From NCBI RefSeq assembly GCF_006539925.1, contig NZ_BJNY01000022.1, forward strand, positions 1 to 60,478: a DNA stretch of 60,478 bases. Reading direction: 5' to 3'. This document shows positions 19,501 to 27,490 of the stretch, in pieces; the stretch's first letter is position 1, and each line of letters starts with the position of its first letter. The position numbers and the translations under genes were made by a program. This DNA comes from Glutamicibacter uratoxydans. Lineage in GTDB: Bacteria > Actinomycetota > Actinomycetes > Actinomycetales > Micrococcaceae. The notes below the pieces were generated by a model. The model did not search any database, was not told the DNA's origin, and worked only from the letters and a program-made list of their open reading frames with translations.

Positions 19501-20557
19501 GCACAGCGACCAGCTCACCGCGCAGTACGTTCCTGATGCCACCGGCACGCTGTCCAGTAGCGAGGACGGGGTGCAGACCACGGCCGCCGAGGTGGCGCGC
19601 ATCGTAGACCTGGTCTTCGAGCACTTCGCCGCCCGCCCGGACGAATCCCTGGCAGTGGTGGCGACCAACCGCATCCACGCGGCGGCAATTGCAGAGGCCA
19701 TCCGCGTGCAGCTGCCGAACCACAAGTACGCGATGGAGCACCTGCGCGCCAAGCGCGAGCCGTTTGTGGTCACCACGGTCAACCGCCTGATCGGCCTGCG
19801 CCGCGATGCGGTGATCTTCGCCTGGGGCTACGGACGCACCCCGCACGGTAAGACGCTGCACGAGTTCGGCGACTTGTCGGCTAAGAACGGCGAGCAGCTG
19901 TTCGTTTCGGCTGTCACGCGCTCGCGCACCCGGCTCACGCTGGTCTCCAGCCTGCAGCCAAGTGAACTTGAAACCTCGCGCCTGCACCATGGAGCCAAGG
20001 CCTTCTTCGACCTGTTCAGCCGGGTCCAAGCAGGGGATTCGGGCATGCCGTCGCTGAACCATCCGCGCTTCGACGCGCTGGTCTCCGACCTGGCCCGCCG
20101 CCTGCGCGAACGCGGCGCGATCGTCTCCGAGGACTACCGCGGTGTGCTTGACCTCGCGGCCCACGCATTCGACGTGGACGGCAAGGACATCCGTCCGTTG
20201 GCAGTGGTCTACGACGGCACCGAGCACTACGCCGAGCTGACCGTGCGCGAACGCAGCCGGCTGCGCCCTGACTTCTTCGAGAACCACGGCTGGCGCTACG
20301 TCCCGCTGTGGACCATCGACGTATTCACCGACCCGGGCGCCGTCACCGAGCGGCTGGCCCGCTACCTGGAGCTGAAGCCGGCCCGCGTGGCTGCTGAGGA
20401 GCCTGCCGCCCGCGCGTCGGTGGCCCCGGCGCCTCCGGTGCCTGCCAGCGAGGCAGCCAGCGAACCGGCTGCGCCGAAGGTGCAGGAAGAACAGCCTGAA
20501 ACCCCGAAGCCGATCTCGGCAGCAGAAAGCGCAGTCGAGGGTGACTCAGCCAAGTAA
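16541..20557 (+). CDS. large SF1-helicase-like protein with C-terminal MTES_1575/Vsr-type nuclease domain
   Basis: About 1338 residues. The core resembles DNA2/NAM7-type superfamily 1 helicases, with AINAAPGTGATQTAL (about 348-362) at the Walker A place, FDAVILLEANYL (about 878) at Walker B, VIAIGDEMLGG at motif III, and GLRRDAVIFAWGYGRTPHGKTLHEFG then FVSAVTRSRTRLTLVSS near motifs V/VI. The C-terminus (about 1180-1285) matches the MTES_1575 type of Vsr-like nuclease: LAVVYDGTEHY, RERSRLRPDFFENHGW, VPLWTIDVFTDPGA. The Walker A lysine is alanine and the Walker B aspartate is leucine, so ATP hydrolysis is doubtful. GTG 16541 is chosen over 16523 because GAAGGG precedes it. The Pro/Ala-rich tail overlaps the next gene. 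Function unknown; DNA repair or defence is only a guess. Confidence 0.8.
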   Translation: MTSSQNAAADRVALWVKSLGQSAGADTTLRFAPSTSNSIDITHSNPSGLAQFLAGRRTRLSTLLHDAEQYATARRTARALSSKISQLWDERGIDVGYLAAGVANWRAVHEGKSEPVSAPIMLGRITLTKHQDADDYDLQLVGRAEVSPAFVRQFEADHNAKVDVAAVDAAAYSIARFDPVRGMDALRHQMAEVPGVVVGHRLLLSTFSDLIDPADPKKLTGSHPVIEALINYDASEKQAVRAAKVAEATKGSTALANLVASKNAKPVSTAAPAASDDASQEPSSRRSLVKNLLGRKSEESKTRKVHTGTTTLATNSDERDPESELYLLDADESQSRMLEYIAAGESVAINAAPGTGATQTALNAAAALAASGKRVLVIAEQRSAAEEFVARFNEQLDAASLLLEPNEDPEAVRKQLTRAILRNERAIEPQLGNLFKRLRETRHALGEHVKSLHSVRSRWGCSPYQSMQELARLSALNPAPSTTVRLKRSVLDSMGQRGHVAAQLKRAAQLGAFSKEHTTSPWHGAPLRNQEATAQALNLASGLGRDLPILHEHMLKIAEQSQIRLENSYDKWGDQLQLLVAVRGSLDKFESDIFEGDIDDLIAATATSAWRREHGVEMGSLVRSRLRKIAKEYVRPGMHVPDLQAALQAVALQRDAWRAHATSQRNPQVPGGLLDVEAGYHDAGARIDKLASMLPARTGAQLREMPIAQLLDLIAELVDHKEDLTELPERTLIAEQLAEAGLGDLLADFAEREIDADAVDAELELSWWQSVLDAMISGDDFLAMNDGAKLEKIEADYRLADGAHIAAGPARIRWQLAKNWKAALNDHRAASKALRDMLKGGNISIAQVLALGEKLVNSLTPVFVSAPLLLGTALPDDTEFDAVILLEANYLTLREVLDAVRRSRQVIAIGDEMLGGPKPFEVSVDPTARIGQRGADRSALSALNKVLVSGRLSTVYRGIDEGLVAQLSKDYYDGAISRLPQAIATAAHSDQLTAQYVPDATGTLSSSEDGVQTTAAEVARIVDLVFEHFAARPDESLAVVATNRIHAAAIAEAIRVQLPNHKYAMEHLRAKREPFVVTTVNRLIGLRRDAVIFAWGYGRTPHGKTLHEFGDLSAKNGEQLFVSAVTRSRTRLTLVSSLQPSELETSRLHHGAKAFFDLFSRVQAGDSGMPSLNHPRFDALVSDLARRLRERGAIVSEDYRGVLDLAAHAFDVDGKDIRPLAVVYDGTEHYAELTVRERSRLRPDFFENHGWRYVPLWTIDVFTDPGAVTERLARYLELKPARVAAEEPAARASVAPAPPVPASEAASEPAAPKVQEEQPETPKPISAAESAVEGDSAK

Positions 20558-20858
20558 TGCCGATGGCCCGCGCAAGCGCACCAAGCGCCCGCGGGTCATC
20601 GCGCCTCCGCAGCACCTGCCCAACCCGGTCAAGCTCACCGGCAGCTACACGCCTGTAGCCCATTCCCAGTCGGTCAACGAGGCGATCGCCAACGCCCTGC
20701 CTGCCGACACCACCGCAGCGCAGGCAGCTGGAAAGAGCGCACATCGCGACCCGCTGGCCGGCCTGCGCGCCAAGGACGAAGATCCGCGTGGCTGGGGAGA
20801 CACGTCGGAAGACCTGATGGAGTCGATGAAGCGGGAGAAGCCGCCCCACTGGGGGTGA
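20541..20858 (+). CDS. small conserved hypothetical protein coupled to the helicase-like gene
   Basis: 105 residues, GTG start, overlapping the upstream gene by 17 bp, so translation is likely coupled. The protein is very basic at the N-terminus (PRKRTKRPRV), Pro/Ala-rich in the middle, and ends in a motif-like tail (PRGWGDTSEDLMESMKREKPPHWG region) that looks conserved rather than random. No membrane helix and no known domain. It may be a partner or inhibitor of the large nuclease-like protein; this rests only on the overlap. Confidence 0.6.
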   Translation: MTQPSNADGPRKRTKRPRVIAPPQHLPNPVKLTGSYTPVAHSQSVNEAIANALPADTTAAQAAGKSAHRDPLAGLRAKDEDPRGWGDTSEDLMESMKREKPPHWG

Positions 20859-20867
20859 CTGCGCCCG

Positions 20868-21563
20868 CTAATTCACCAGCACCGCCGAAACCTTTCCACG
20901 GGACATGGAACCTGCCAGGTCGTCGGACAGCGTGGAGGCAGCGGCCACCACAATGATTCCGTCTCCTGATGTGGCGCTGGGGGAGAGCATTCCGAACTCG
21001 CTTTTCGCCGTTGCTGGAACCCAGAGCACCGGGACCGCGTGGGCGATGGTTTCCGAGCGGATCTCTTTTTCAAAGCCGTCGCCGGTGGTCAGTACGATGT
21101 CCACCAGCTGCCCCGGATGGATCAGCCCTACGGTTGCGGCGTCGGTGAGCCTGATCGGCACCGCCACAGTTCCTTGGGGCGAACCGGTCAACAGCTGCGG
21201 TCCGACCAAAAGATAGTCGCGCAGCGCGGTGCCAGCCGGGACAGCCACCGCGAGGCGCTGGCCCACCAGGTCCTGGACATCGGTGAGCAGCTGATGGTCA
21301 TTCGCATCGGCCGGGATCTGCTGCAGCTGCACATCGCTGGAGGTCAGCACCACGCCCGCCGGCAGGTCTGCCACCGCTACCACGATCTCTCGCTGTCCCA
21401 GCTGGCCGTCGGCAAGGAGGTTCAGGGCCGCAGCCGCCGCCAGCAGCAGGCAGGCGATTCCGGCGGGGCGGCGGTAGCGGCGTAGCACCTCGCTGCGGGT
21501 GCGCACCGGGCGCAGCTTGGGGCGCGGGATGACGGGTGCTCGGGATTTTGCAAAGAGGCTCAT
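20868..21563 (-). CDS. SAF domain protein (CpaB/RcpC-like)
   Basis: 231-residue membrane-anchored protein: basic N-terminus, one helix at about 33-50, then a SAF domain starting VVAVADLPAGVVLTSSDVQ and including VGQRLAVAVPAGTALRDYLL, followed by a CpaB-like domain with VPIRLTDAATVGLIHPGQLVDIVLT. CpaB proteins work in Flp/Tad pilus assembly, but no tad genes are in the window, so the copy is either an orphan or serves a distant locus. It ends 9 bp from the small gene on the other strand (convergent). Confidence 0.8.
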   Translation of the reverse strand: MSLFAKSRAPVIPRPKLRPVRTRSEVLRRYRRPAGIACLLLAAAAALNLLADGQLGQREIVVAVADLPAGVVLTSSDVQLQQIPADANDHQLLTDVQDLVGQRLAVAVPAGTALRDYLLVGPQLLTGSPQGTVAVPIRLTDAATVGLIHPGQLVDIVLTTGDGFEKEIRSETIAHAVPVLWVPATAKSEFGMLSPSATSGDGIIVVAAASTLSDDLAGSMSRGKVSAVLVN

Positions 21564-21620
21564 GCACCAAGTACAGCCCGCACCCGCCTCGTGGATGCAC
21601 CGCCGGCGGCGAGCTGTGGA

Positions 21621-22226
21621 TTAGTCGATGATGTGGTGCACCCCAGCAGGGGTGATCACCAGATCAACTGCGGTGTCGTATTCGTTGAGCTCATAGCTGC
21701 CTGCCGGGACGAACTCCTCGTCAAAGACCATCGCCGCCACTTGGACCGGGGTATGGGCAATGCGCGGCAGGAAGCGGTCGTAGTAGCCACCGCCTTGTCC
21801 CAGCCGGTAGCCGTTGGAGTCGATGGACAGCGCCGGGATGAACAGCGTGCTGATTCCGTCCTCGGCCTCGAAGAGCTCGACTCCGAAGCGTTGGCCCACC
21901 GGTTCCATGACCGGTGCTCGCGGGCTGCGTTCCAGTTCGATTCCCGGTTCCCAGCGGACCCAGGACAGCTGATATTCGGGCTCGCACACCGGGAGGTAAA
22001 TGTTGATGCCGTCATCGAAGAGCTGACGCATCAGGGTCTCGGTATCCGGCTCATCGGGCTGCGAGTTGTAGAGCGCCACCGACCGTACCACCGGGGTCAA
22101 CGCCGCCAGGTACTCGCGCACATGCGTGCTGATCTGTCCTGCGCGCTCGGTGCGCACAGTGTCCGGAAGGTTCTTGCGTGCTTCGCGCACCGCGGCGCGC
22201 GCTGATTTCTTCGACTGCTGATCCAT
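21621..22226 (-). CDS. 5-formyltetrahydrofolate cyclo-ligase
   Basis: ATP-dependent conversion of 5-formyl-THF to 5,10-methenyl-THF, recycling an inhibitory folate. The family signature GYRLGQGGGYYDRFL is intact near residue 150, along with LYNSQPDEPDT and the basic N-terminal helix (KKSARAAVREARK). ATG 22226 gives 201 residues, the usual length; six earlier codons are open but unneeded. No Shine-Dalgarno; the start lies only about 40 bp from the divergently transcribed GNAT gene, so the two promoters overlap. SAF protein gene follows after 57 bp and may be co-transcribed. Confidence 0.92.
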   Translation of the reverse strand: MDQQSKKSARAAVREARKNLPDTVRTERAGQISTHVREYLAALTPVVRSVALYNSQPDEPDTETLMRQLFDDGINIYLPVCEPEYQLSWVRWEPGIELERSPRAPVMEPVGQRFGVELFEAEDGISTLFIPALSIDSNGYRLGQGGGYYDRFLPRIAHTPVQVAAMVFDEEFVPAGSYELNEYDTAVDLVITPAGVHHIID

Positions 22227-22252
22227 GCAGTCAACTGTACGCAACCGGTGAC

Positions 22253-22260
22253 TATACGAT
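22253..22260 (+). promoter_or_regulatory. -10 box of GNAT gene
   Basis: TATACGAT ends 7 nt before ATG 22268. The expected transcript start coincides with the ATG, suggesting a leaderless mRNA. Confidence 0.45.
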
Positions 22261-22267
22261 GGTGCTC

Positions 22268-22885
22268 ATGAGTGGTTTATGGCGCCGCGGTGCTGGCGTG
22301 TCAGATCTTGAGTCGCAGCGGCTGCTGCTGCGCCAATTGACCGTGGCGGATGCCTCGGAATTCTCGATGCTGCGCTATGCAAACCTCGCCTGGCTCAAGC
22401 CCTGGGACCCGACCACTCCGGAGGGCCCGCCGCCCACGCTGACCTTCAAGCAGATGATCCGCGAGAAGAATGCTGCCGCGCGCGAGGGGACAGGCTATTC
22501 ATGGGTGCTGACGCTGCCGCAGCTGCACAGCGGCAAGCCTCCGATCATCGGGCAGGTCAGCGTCTCGGGGGTGCAGTGGGGAGCGGCCCGCACTGCTTCC
22601 ATCGGCTATTGGATCGACAGCAGCCATGCAGGATTCGGGCTGATGCCGGAAGCCTGCGCGCTGGTAGTCGACTACTGCTTCGGAGTTCTGGGACTGCATC
22701 GGCTGGAAATCAACATTCGGCCGGAAAATGAACCGAGCCTGAAGGTGGTGCATAAGCTCGGCTTCCGCGATGAAGGGCTGCGCCGGGCCTATCTGCACAT
22801 CGACGGCCAGTGGCGCGACCACCGGACGTTTGCGCTGAACCGCGAAGAGCTGGATACTACGATGCTCGAACGTATCTGCGAATGA
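22268..22885 (+). CDS. GNAT N-acetyltransferase, RimJ/RimL-like
   Basis: Acetyl-CoA-dependent N-acetyltransferase of 205 residues. The RimJ/RimL pattern is present: SQRLLLRQLTVADASEF at the start, IGYWIDSSHAGFGLMPEAC, GLHRLEINIRPENEPSLKVVHKLGF and FRDEGLRRAYLHIDGQWRDH near the end. This subgroup includes enzymes acting on protein N-termini (ribosomal S5/S18), but the substrate cannot be set from sequence. The frame is open to 22178 and has another ATG at 22259; 22268 fits the -10 box best. Confidence 0.88.
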   Translation: MSGLWRRGAGVSDLESQRLLLRQLTVADASEFSMLRYANLAWLKPWDPTTPEGPPPTLTFKQMIREKNAAAREGTGYSWVLTLPQLHSGKPPIIGQVSVSGVQWGAARTASIGYWIDSSHAGFGLMPEACALVVDYCFGVLGLHRLEINIRPENEPSLKVVHKLGFRDEGLRRAYLHIDGQWRDHRTFALNREELDTTMLERICE

Positions 22886-23071
22886 ATGCGGCGAATTGAT
22901 GGCTAAACCATAAATCCTCACCTGAGGAGCACATACAGTGGGCGAAAACTTCGCAACACGCCTACACATGTGCATGCTCATACCGGCGCTGTTGCATAGT
23001 GTTGACGTGAGGAGCCGCACCAGGTTCCTTATTTAAGAACTGACCGAACCCATCGGTGATGGAGGACCCAC

Positions 23072-23923
23072 ATGGCTGGCACGTCACTTAACGCTTCGAA
23101 GGCACAGTCTGCTTCCGAGTACAAGATTCGCGTGCGCTATGGCCGGTTGTCCCTCGCCCTGCTGGGTCTGCTGGCAATCATCGCCACAGTGGTCGGTTTG
23201 GTCCTCGCGCCATTCACCGCTCTGAGCTTTGGCACCGTGGGCATCTTCTTCCTCGTAGGCTTCGGCTCCTTCGCCGCGCTGCGCGTGCTGGCAGTGCGCG
23301 ACCGCAACCGCCGCCTGCTTGAGAATCTTGAGGCCACCCGCAAGCGCGCCATGCAGACCCCTGCAATTGCCCAGGAAGAAAACCATGTGGTGATCCGCAA
23401 GGACGTCGAAGAGAAGGTCTTCGACGCCCGCCCGGGTTCATCGCTTAAGGCCCCTGCCATCACCGCAGAGGAGCTGCGCGCCGAAGCACTGCGCGTAGCC
23501 CACGGCCTGGGCGGCGTGAAGCAGCCTGAAACCTGGGAGCCGAAGGAAGTTCCGCTGCCTACCTACGTTCAGGTGCGCGAATCCACACAGAAGGAAATTG
23601 CGGCCCGCGTCAGCCCGCAGCCGATCCCGGTCTCCGAGCCGCTGCGGCCAAGCAAGCCGATCAGCCTCAAGGCCTCCGAAGGCGCCAAACGCATCGCCAG
23701 CGAAGTCTCCGCGGAGGACCGCGCAGCGGTGGCCAGCGTGGCAGCCAAGCGCGAGTCGGCCCAGGCGCCTGCGGCCAAGTCTGCACCTGAGGTTGCCATC
23801 GAGAAGCCTGCCGAACCGGCGGCAGAGGTGAAGCCGGCAGAAGTGAAACCTGCAGAGCCGAAGCCAACCGGTCCCAAGAGCCGCCTGAACCTGGACGACG
23901 TGATGCAGCGCCGCCGGGCCTAG
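23072..23923 (+). CDS. membrane protein with long Ala/Pro/Lys-rich tail
   Basis: 283 residues, good ribosome site (GGAGG, 8 nt upstream). Two close hydrophobic helices (about 28-49 and 52-72) form a hairpin, followed by RDRNRRLLENLEATRKRA and a long cytoplasmic tail. Toward the end the tail has repeats of EVKPAEVKPAEPKP type, then RLNLDDVMQRRRA. Such membrane-hairpin-plus-tail proteins are widespread in Arthrobacter relatives without known function. The 185 bases before it hold no other gene. Confidence 0.7.
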   Translation: MAGTSLNASKAQSASEYKIRVRYGRLSLALLGLLAIIATVVGLVLAPFTALSFGTVGIFFLVGFGSFAALRVLAVRDRNRRLLENLEATRKRAMQTPAIAQEENHVVIRKDVEEKVFDARPGSSLKAPAITAEELRAEALRVAHGLGGVKQPETWEPKEVPLPTYVQVRESTQKEIAARVSPQPIPVSEPLRPSKPISLKASEGAKRIASEVSAEDRAAVASVAAKRESAQAPAAKSAPEVAIEKPAEPAAEVKPAEVKPAEPKPTGPKSRLNLDDVMQRRRA

Positions 23924-23932
23924 GAAACTTGA

Positions 23933-23980
23933 GCACATAAAAAAGGAAGAACCCGCAAGGGTTCTTCCTTTTTTATGTGC
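23933..23980. terminator. bidirectional terminator
   Basis: Perfect 22-bp stem (23933-23954 with 23959-23980) around the loop GCAA. A and T runs on both sides of the stem make it work in both directions, serving the membrane protein gene and the convergent Lrp/AsnC gene. Confidence 0.95.
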
Positions 23981-23988
23981 GCGGGGAC

Positions 23989-24489
23989 CTAGTCTTCTTC
24001 AGCCGGCAGCGGTCCGCGATTGCCGCGGTGGTGGGCGAAGACCAGCGTGGTTTCGGTATGGCCCACCGACTCGTCGGTGGCGAGGTTGTCAAGCACCCAG
24101 TCGCGCAGCGCTTCGGTGCTGCTCACTGCGATGTGCAGCAGGTAGTCGGTGCCTCCGGAGACGTGGAACATGGAAAGCACTTCTGGCAGCTGAGGAATAC
24201 GCGCCACGAATGCGTCAATCTTCTCGCGGTCGTGGGCACGCAGCTTAACGGAGATCAGCGCCTGCACAGTGCGCCCCACGCTGCGCAGGGAAACTTCTGC
24301 GTGGTATCCGGTGAGAATGCCGCGGTCCACCAGCGCCCGGGTGCGCAACAGCGCCGTCGACGGGGCAATTCCCGCCCGCTGGGCCAGGGTCGCATTGGAA
24401 ATGCGCGCGTTGGCGACCAGCTCGTCGATGATGATTCGGTCAATCTCGTCGAGATCGGCGCCGTGGGACTGCTCAGATTGCGATGACAT
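23989..24489 (-). CDS. Lrp/AsnC family transcriptional regulator
   Basis: 166 residues. N-terminal winged helix-turn-helix (about 13-65: DEIDRIIIDELVANARISNATLAQRAGIAPSTALLRTRAL) and C-terminal RAM/AsnC ligand domain (FHVSGGTDYLLHIAV). These proteins form octamers that sense amino acids and tune amino acid metabolism. A close relation to AsnC-type regulators of branched-chain or alanine metabolism is possible: alaA lies 1.6 kb away. The promoter region is shared with the divergent Nudix gene. Confidence 0.92.
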   Translation of the reverse strand: MSSQSEQSHGADLDEIDRIIIDELVANARISNATLAQRAGIAPSTALLRTRALVDRGILTGYHAEVSLRSVGRTVQALISVKLRAHDREKIDAFVARIPQLPEVLSMFHVSGGTDYLLHIAVSSTEALRDWVLDNLATDESVGHTETTLVFAHHRGNRGPLPAEED

Positions 24490-24569
24490 AAGAATATTTC
24501 ATCACACTCCGTGGCAGACGGGCACTACTTCGATTCGCCCGCCCGCACAAACTGCGTGCGACATGCGGA

Positions 24570-24575
24570 TATATT
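24570..24575 (+). promoter_or_regulatory. -10 box of Nudix gene
   Basis: TATATT ends 7 nt before ATG 24583, with no Shine-Dalgarno between; a leaderless start is likely. Confidence 0.5.
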
Positions 24576-24582
24576 GGTAGGC

Positions 24583-25050
24583 ATGACACGACGCAGCGAG
24601 CTTACCGGAGAACTCTACGATACCCGTTTGGCGGCCTACGCGCTGGTGGAGCACGAAGGCAGGATCCTGCTGACCCTGTGGGACATGCGCCGCCGCGACC
24701 CCAGGTTCATTCCGCGCTGGTCGCTGCCCGGCGGAGGCGTGGAGCTGGGAGAACCCATTGAGGACGGGGTGAAGCGCGAGGTGCTCGAAGAGACTGGCTA
24801 CCACGTGGACCAGCTGCAACTGCTGGACGTGAGCACCGGGGTGATCCCGGCGGCCAAGCGCTACTCCGGGGACGGACATCCGATGCAGACCGTTGCGGTC
24901 ACCTACCGCGCCCAGCTGGCCGGGGGAGCGTTGCGCGCAGAAGTCGACGGCTCCACCAGCGAGGCCGCCTGGTTCACCCGCGAGGAAATCAAGAAGCTGA
25001 ACCGCATCGAGCGTGTGGACGCGATGCTGCGGCTGGCGCCTGGACGATAG
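24583..25050 (+). CDS. Nudix hydrolase
   Basis: Hydrolyses a nucleoside diphosphate linked to another group, with Mg2+. The Nudix box is complete: GGGVELGEPIEDGVKREVLEETGY (G-x5-E-x7-REVxEExG) at about residues 48-71. 155 residues in all; LPGG precedes the box and EAAWFTREEIKKL follows, as in ADP-ribose or (d)NTP-type members. The frame is open from 24511, but the ATG at 24583 fits the -10 box. Substrate not determined. Confidence 0.9.
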   Translation: MTRRSELTGELYDTRLAAYALVEHEGRILLTLWDMRRRDPRFIPRWSLPGGGVELGEPIEDGVKREVLEETGYHVDQLQLLDVSTGVIPAAKRYSGDGHPMQTVAVTYRAQLAGGALRAEVDGSTSEAAWFTREEIKKLNRIERVDAMLRLAPGR

Positions 25051-25131
25051 CGGCGAACCTGCGCAGAATCCGCGCCGCCCGGCGCGCGCAACCCCGGAAT
25101 AAACGGCGGCTGGCCTAAAATGGCAAGGGAG

Positions 25132-26049
25132 ATGAAGTTTGTACAATCCCCACGTGTATCCCTTGCTGCCCTAGCAGTGTGTGCGCTGAGCCTGTCGCTG
25201 GCCGCCTGCACCGCCGGCGGGCAGAACGAAGCCCAGCCGCAGCCGAGCCGCAATATCACCTTGACCATGGCCCTTCCCGCCGATGCAACAAGCAAGGCGG
25301 TTGGCCATGTCTACGCGGACGCCCTGGAGCATCAGGGATATACGGTGAAAATCGCCAAGTCCACCGATGCACCCTATGAGCAGGTGGCCAAGGGGCAGGC
25401 GGACATAGCCATCGACACCGCTGTGCATGCGGTGAAGCTGGCGCCCGCTGCAGATCCGCGCGGCGAGGACGGGATCCTGTCCATCGAGGAAGCCGCCGAT
25501 CTGGTGAACACCATCAACCAGCAGGACCTGGGCTTCACCGCTTCACCGCTGAGTGCCGCCAACGCCGGCAAGGTGATGGTCATTTCCGCTGCTGAAGCTG
25601 CCGAATACAAGATCGATTCGGTGCCCACCGCGGCCGCCGCCTGCGGCAAGCTGACCTTCGTGGGAGACGCAGGGCCGAGCACCGGACTGAAAACCGCGTT
25701 GGAAAAGGCCGGCTGCGCCAAGCCGCAGTTCGCCACCGAAAAGGCCAGCGCGCTGCCCGGCACCCTGCGGACCTCGGTGGACCAGGTGGTCGCCCTGTCG
25801 GCCCAGGATGCGCTCATCGGGGACGAGGGCTTCAAGATCATCGACGGCAGCTCGCAGCTCTTCGACGCGGCCCCCTACATGCCGCTGCTGGGCAAGGCAG
25901 TGGACGAGGACGCCGCCAAGAGCATCAAAGACACGACCAGGCAGCTGAGCCAGGAAGCAGTGATCGGCTTGAACCGATTGGCTGCAGGTCCTAACAGCGT
26001 TTCACCGCAGGATGCGGCCAACCGCTGGAAATGGCTCATCGACAACTAG
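25132..26049 (+). CDS. OpuAC-type substrate-binding lipoprotein
   Basis: Extracytoplasmic solute-binding protein of the glycine betaine/choline/proline (OpuAC) type, 305 residues. Signal peptide with lipobox LAAC (Cys26); early VGHVYADALEHQGYTV and later GQADIAIDTAVHAVKL follow the OpuAC start. The typical aromatic cage residues are not obvious and no permease or ATPase gene is adjacent, so it is an orphan binding protein or a diverged sensor. ATG 25132 follows AAGGGAG closely; an ATG at 25120 is also in frame. Confidence 0.75.
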   Translation: MKFVQSPRVSLAALAVCALSLSLAACTAGGQNEAQPQPSRNITLTMALPADATSKAVGHVYADALEHQGYTVKIAKSTDAPYEQVAKGQADIAIDTAVHAVKLAPAADPRGEDGILSIEEAADLVNTINQQDLGFTASPLSAANAGKVMVISAAEAAEYKIDSVPTAAAACGKLTFVGDAGPSTGLKTALEKAGCAKPQFATEKASALPGTLRTSVDQVVALSAQDALIGDEGFKIIDGSSQLFDAAPYMPLLGKAVDEDAAKSIKDTTRQLSQEAVIGLNRLAAGPNSVSPQDAANRWKWLIDN

Positions 26050-26106
26050 CGCAACCCAACGGTAACCAAGGCGCGAAGAACGCGCTTGACGTGAGAAAGT
26101 GTACCC

Positions 26107-27327
26107 ATGGCGGAATTCAAACAATCGACGAAACTGCACAACGTGCTCTACGACATCCGCGGGCCGCTGCTTGAGCATGCAACCCGCATGGAGGCCGAGG
26201 GCCACCGCATCCTGAAGCTGAACATCGGCAATCCCGCGCCGTTCGGCTTCGAGGCGCCCGACGCGGTGCTTGTCGACATGATCCGCAACCTGCCCAACGC
26301 CCAGGGCTACTCGGACTCGCGCGGCATCCTTTCGGCCCGCACCGCGGTCTCCCAGTATTACCAGACTCGCGGTATCCAGACCATCGGCGTGGACGACGTC
26401 TACCTGGGCAACGGCGTGAGCGAACTGATCACCCTGAGCCTGAACGCGCTGCTGAACAACGGCGACGAAGTGCTGATCCCGGCGCCCGACTACCCGCTGT
26501 GGACCGCCTCGGTCTCCCTGGCAGGCGGCACCCCGGTGCATTACCTGAACGTGGAAGAAGAGGGCTGGCTGCCTGACCTTGAGGACATGGAAGCCAAGAT
26601 CACCGATCGCACCAAGGGCATCGTGATCATCAACCCGAACAACCCCACCGGAGCCGTGTACCCGAAGGAAACTTTGGAAGGCATCCTGGAGCTGGCGCGC
26701 AAGCACGGGCTGATCGTCTTCTCCGACGAGATCTACGAGAAGATCCTCTACGACGATGCGGTGCACATCAACACCGCCGGCCTGGCCGACGATGTGCTGG
26801 TGCTGACCTTCTCAGGCCTGTCCAAGGCCTACCGCGTGTGCGGCTTCCGCGCCGGATGGATGGCCATCTCCGGGCCGCGCCACCAGGCGGCGGACTACAT
26901 CGAAGGCATCAATCTGCTCACGAACATGCGCCTGTGCGCCAATGTTCCAGCGCAGCACGCAATCCAGACCGCCTTGGGCGGCTACCAGTCGATCAACGAC
27001 CTGATCCTTCCCGGCGGGCGTCTGCTGGAGCAGCGCGATGCGGCGTACAACCTGCTGCGCGAAATCCCGGGCATCTCGGTCCAGAAGGCGAAGGGTGCGC
27101 TGTACATGTTCCCGAAGCTGGACCCTGAGGTCTACCCGATCCACGACGACGAGAAGTTCGCCCTCGAACTGCTCAAGAGCCAGAAGATCCTGATCTCCCA
27201 GGGCACCGCCTTCAACTGGGTGCGCCCGGACCACTTCCGTCTGGTCACCCTGCCCAATGTGCGGGACCTGACCGACGCGGTGGGCCGCATCGGCACCTTC
27301 CTGGAGGACTGGCGCGCCCACGCCTAG
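26107..27327 (+). CDS. alaA: PLP-dependent alanine aminotransferase (AlaA-like)
   Basis: Class I aminotransferase forming alanine from pyruvate and glutamate. The 406 residues follow Escherichia coli AlaA (YfbQ) closely as I recall it: VLYDIRGPLLEHA at the start, LNIGNPAPFGFEAPD, IINPNNPTGAVY, the PLP lysine in FSGLSKAYRVCGFR (about residue 242), NMRLCANVPAQHAIQTALGGYQS and QGTAFNW...DHFRLVTLP. Single gene with its own hairpin terminator; the upstream 57 bp contain TTGACG as a possible -35 element. Confidence 0.95.
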   Translation: MAEFKQSTKLHNVLYDIRGPLLEHATRMEAEGHRILKLNIGNPAPFGFEAPDAVLVDMIRNLPNAQGYSDSRGILSARTAVSQYYQTRGIQTIGVDDVYLGNGVSELITLSLNALLNNGDEVLIPAPDYPLWTASVSLAGGTPVHYLNVEEEGWLPDLEDMEAKITDRTKGIVIINPNNPTGAVYPKETLEGILELARKHGLIVFSDEIYEKILYDDAVHINTAGLADDVLVLTFSGLSKAYRVCGFRAGWMAISGPRHQAADYIEGINLLTNMRLCANVPAQHAIQTALGGYQSINDLILPGGRLLEQRDAAYNLLREIPGISVQKAKGALYMFPKLDPEVYPIHDDEKFALELLKSQKILISQGTAFNWVRPDHFRLVTLPNVRDLTDAVGRIGTFLEDWRAHA

Positions 27328-27342
27328 ATCCAACACGCGAGA

Positions 27343-27381
27343 GCGGGCGCCGTGAAAGTTGATGACTTTCACGGCGCCCGC
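27343..27381 (+). terminator. alaA terminator
   Basis: 17-bp perfect stem (27343-27359 with 27365-27381) and 5-nt loop; the T-tract is weak. Confidence 0.85.
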
Positions 27382-27490
27382 CGCTGTTAACACCTGCCAA
27401 CGGCATTGCCTAGATTTCTCAAGCCTTTCGCGCGCACTTCCATCGCGACTAGGGTAGAGACCAACACCAGCCGTCTTTGAGGAGCCGTTG

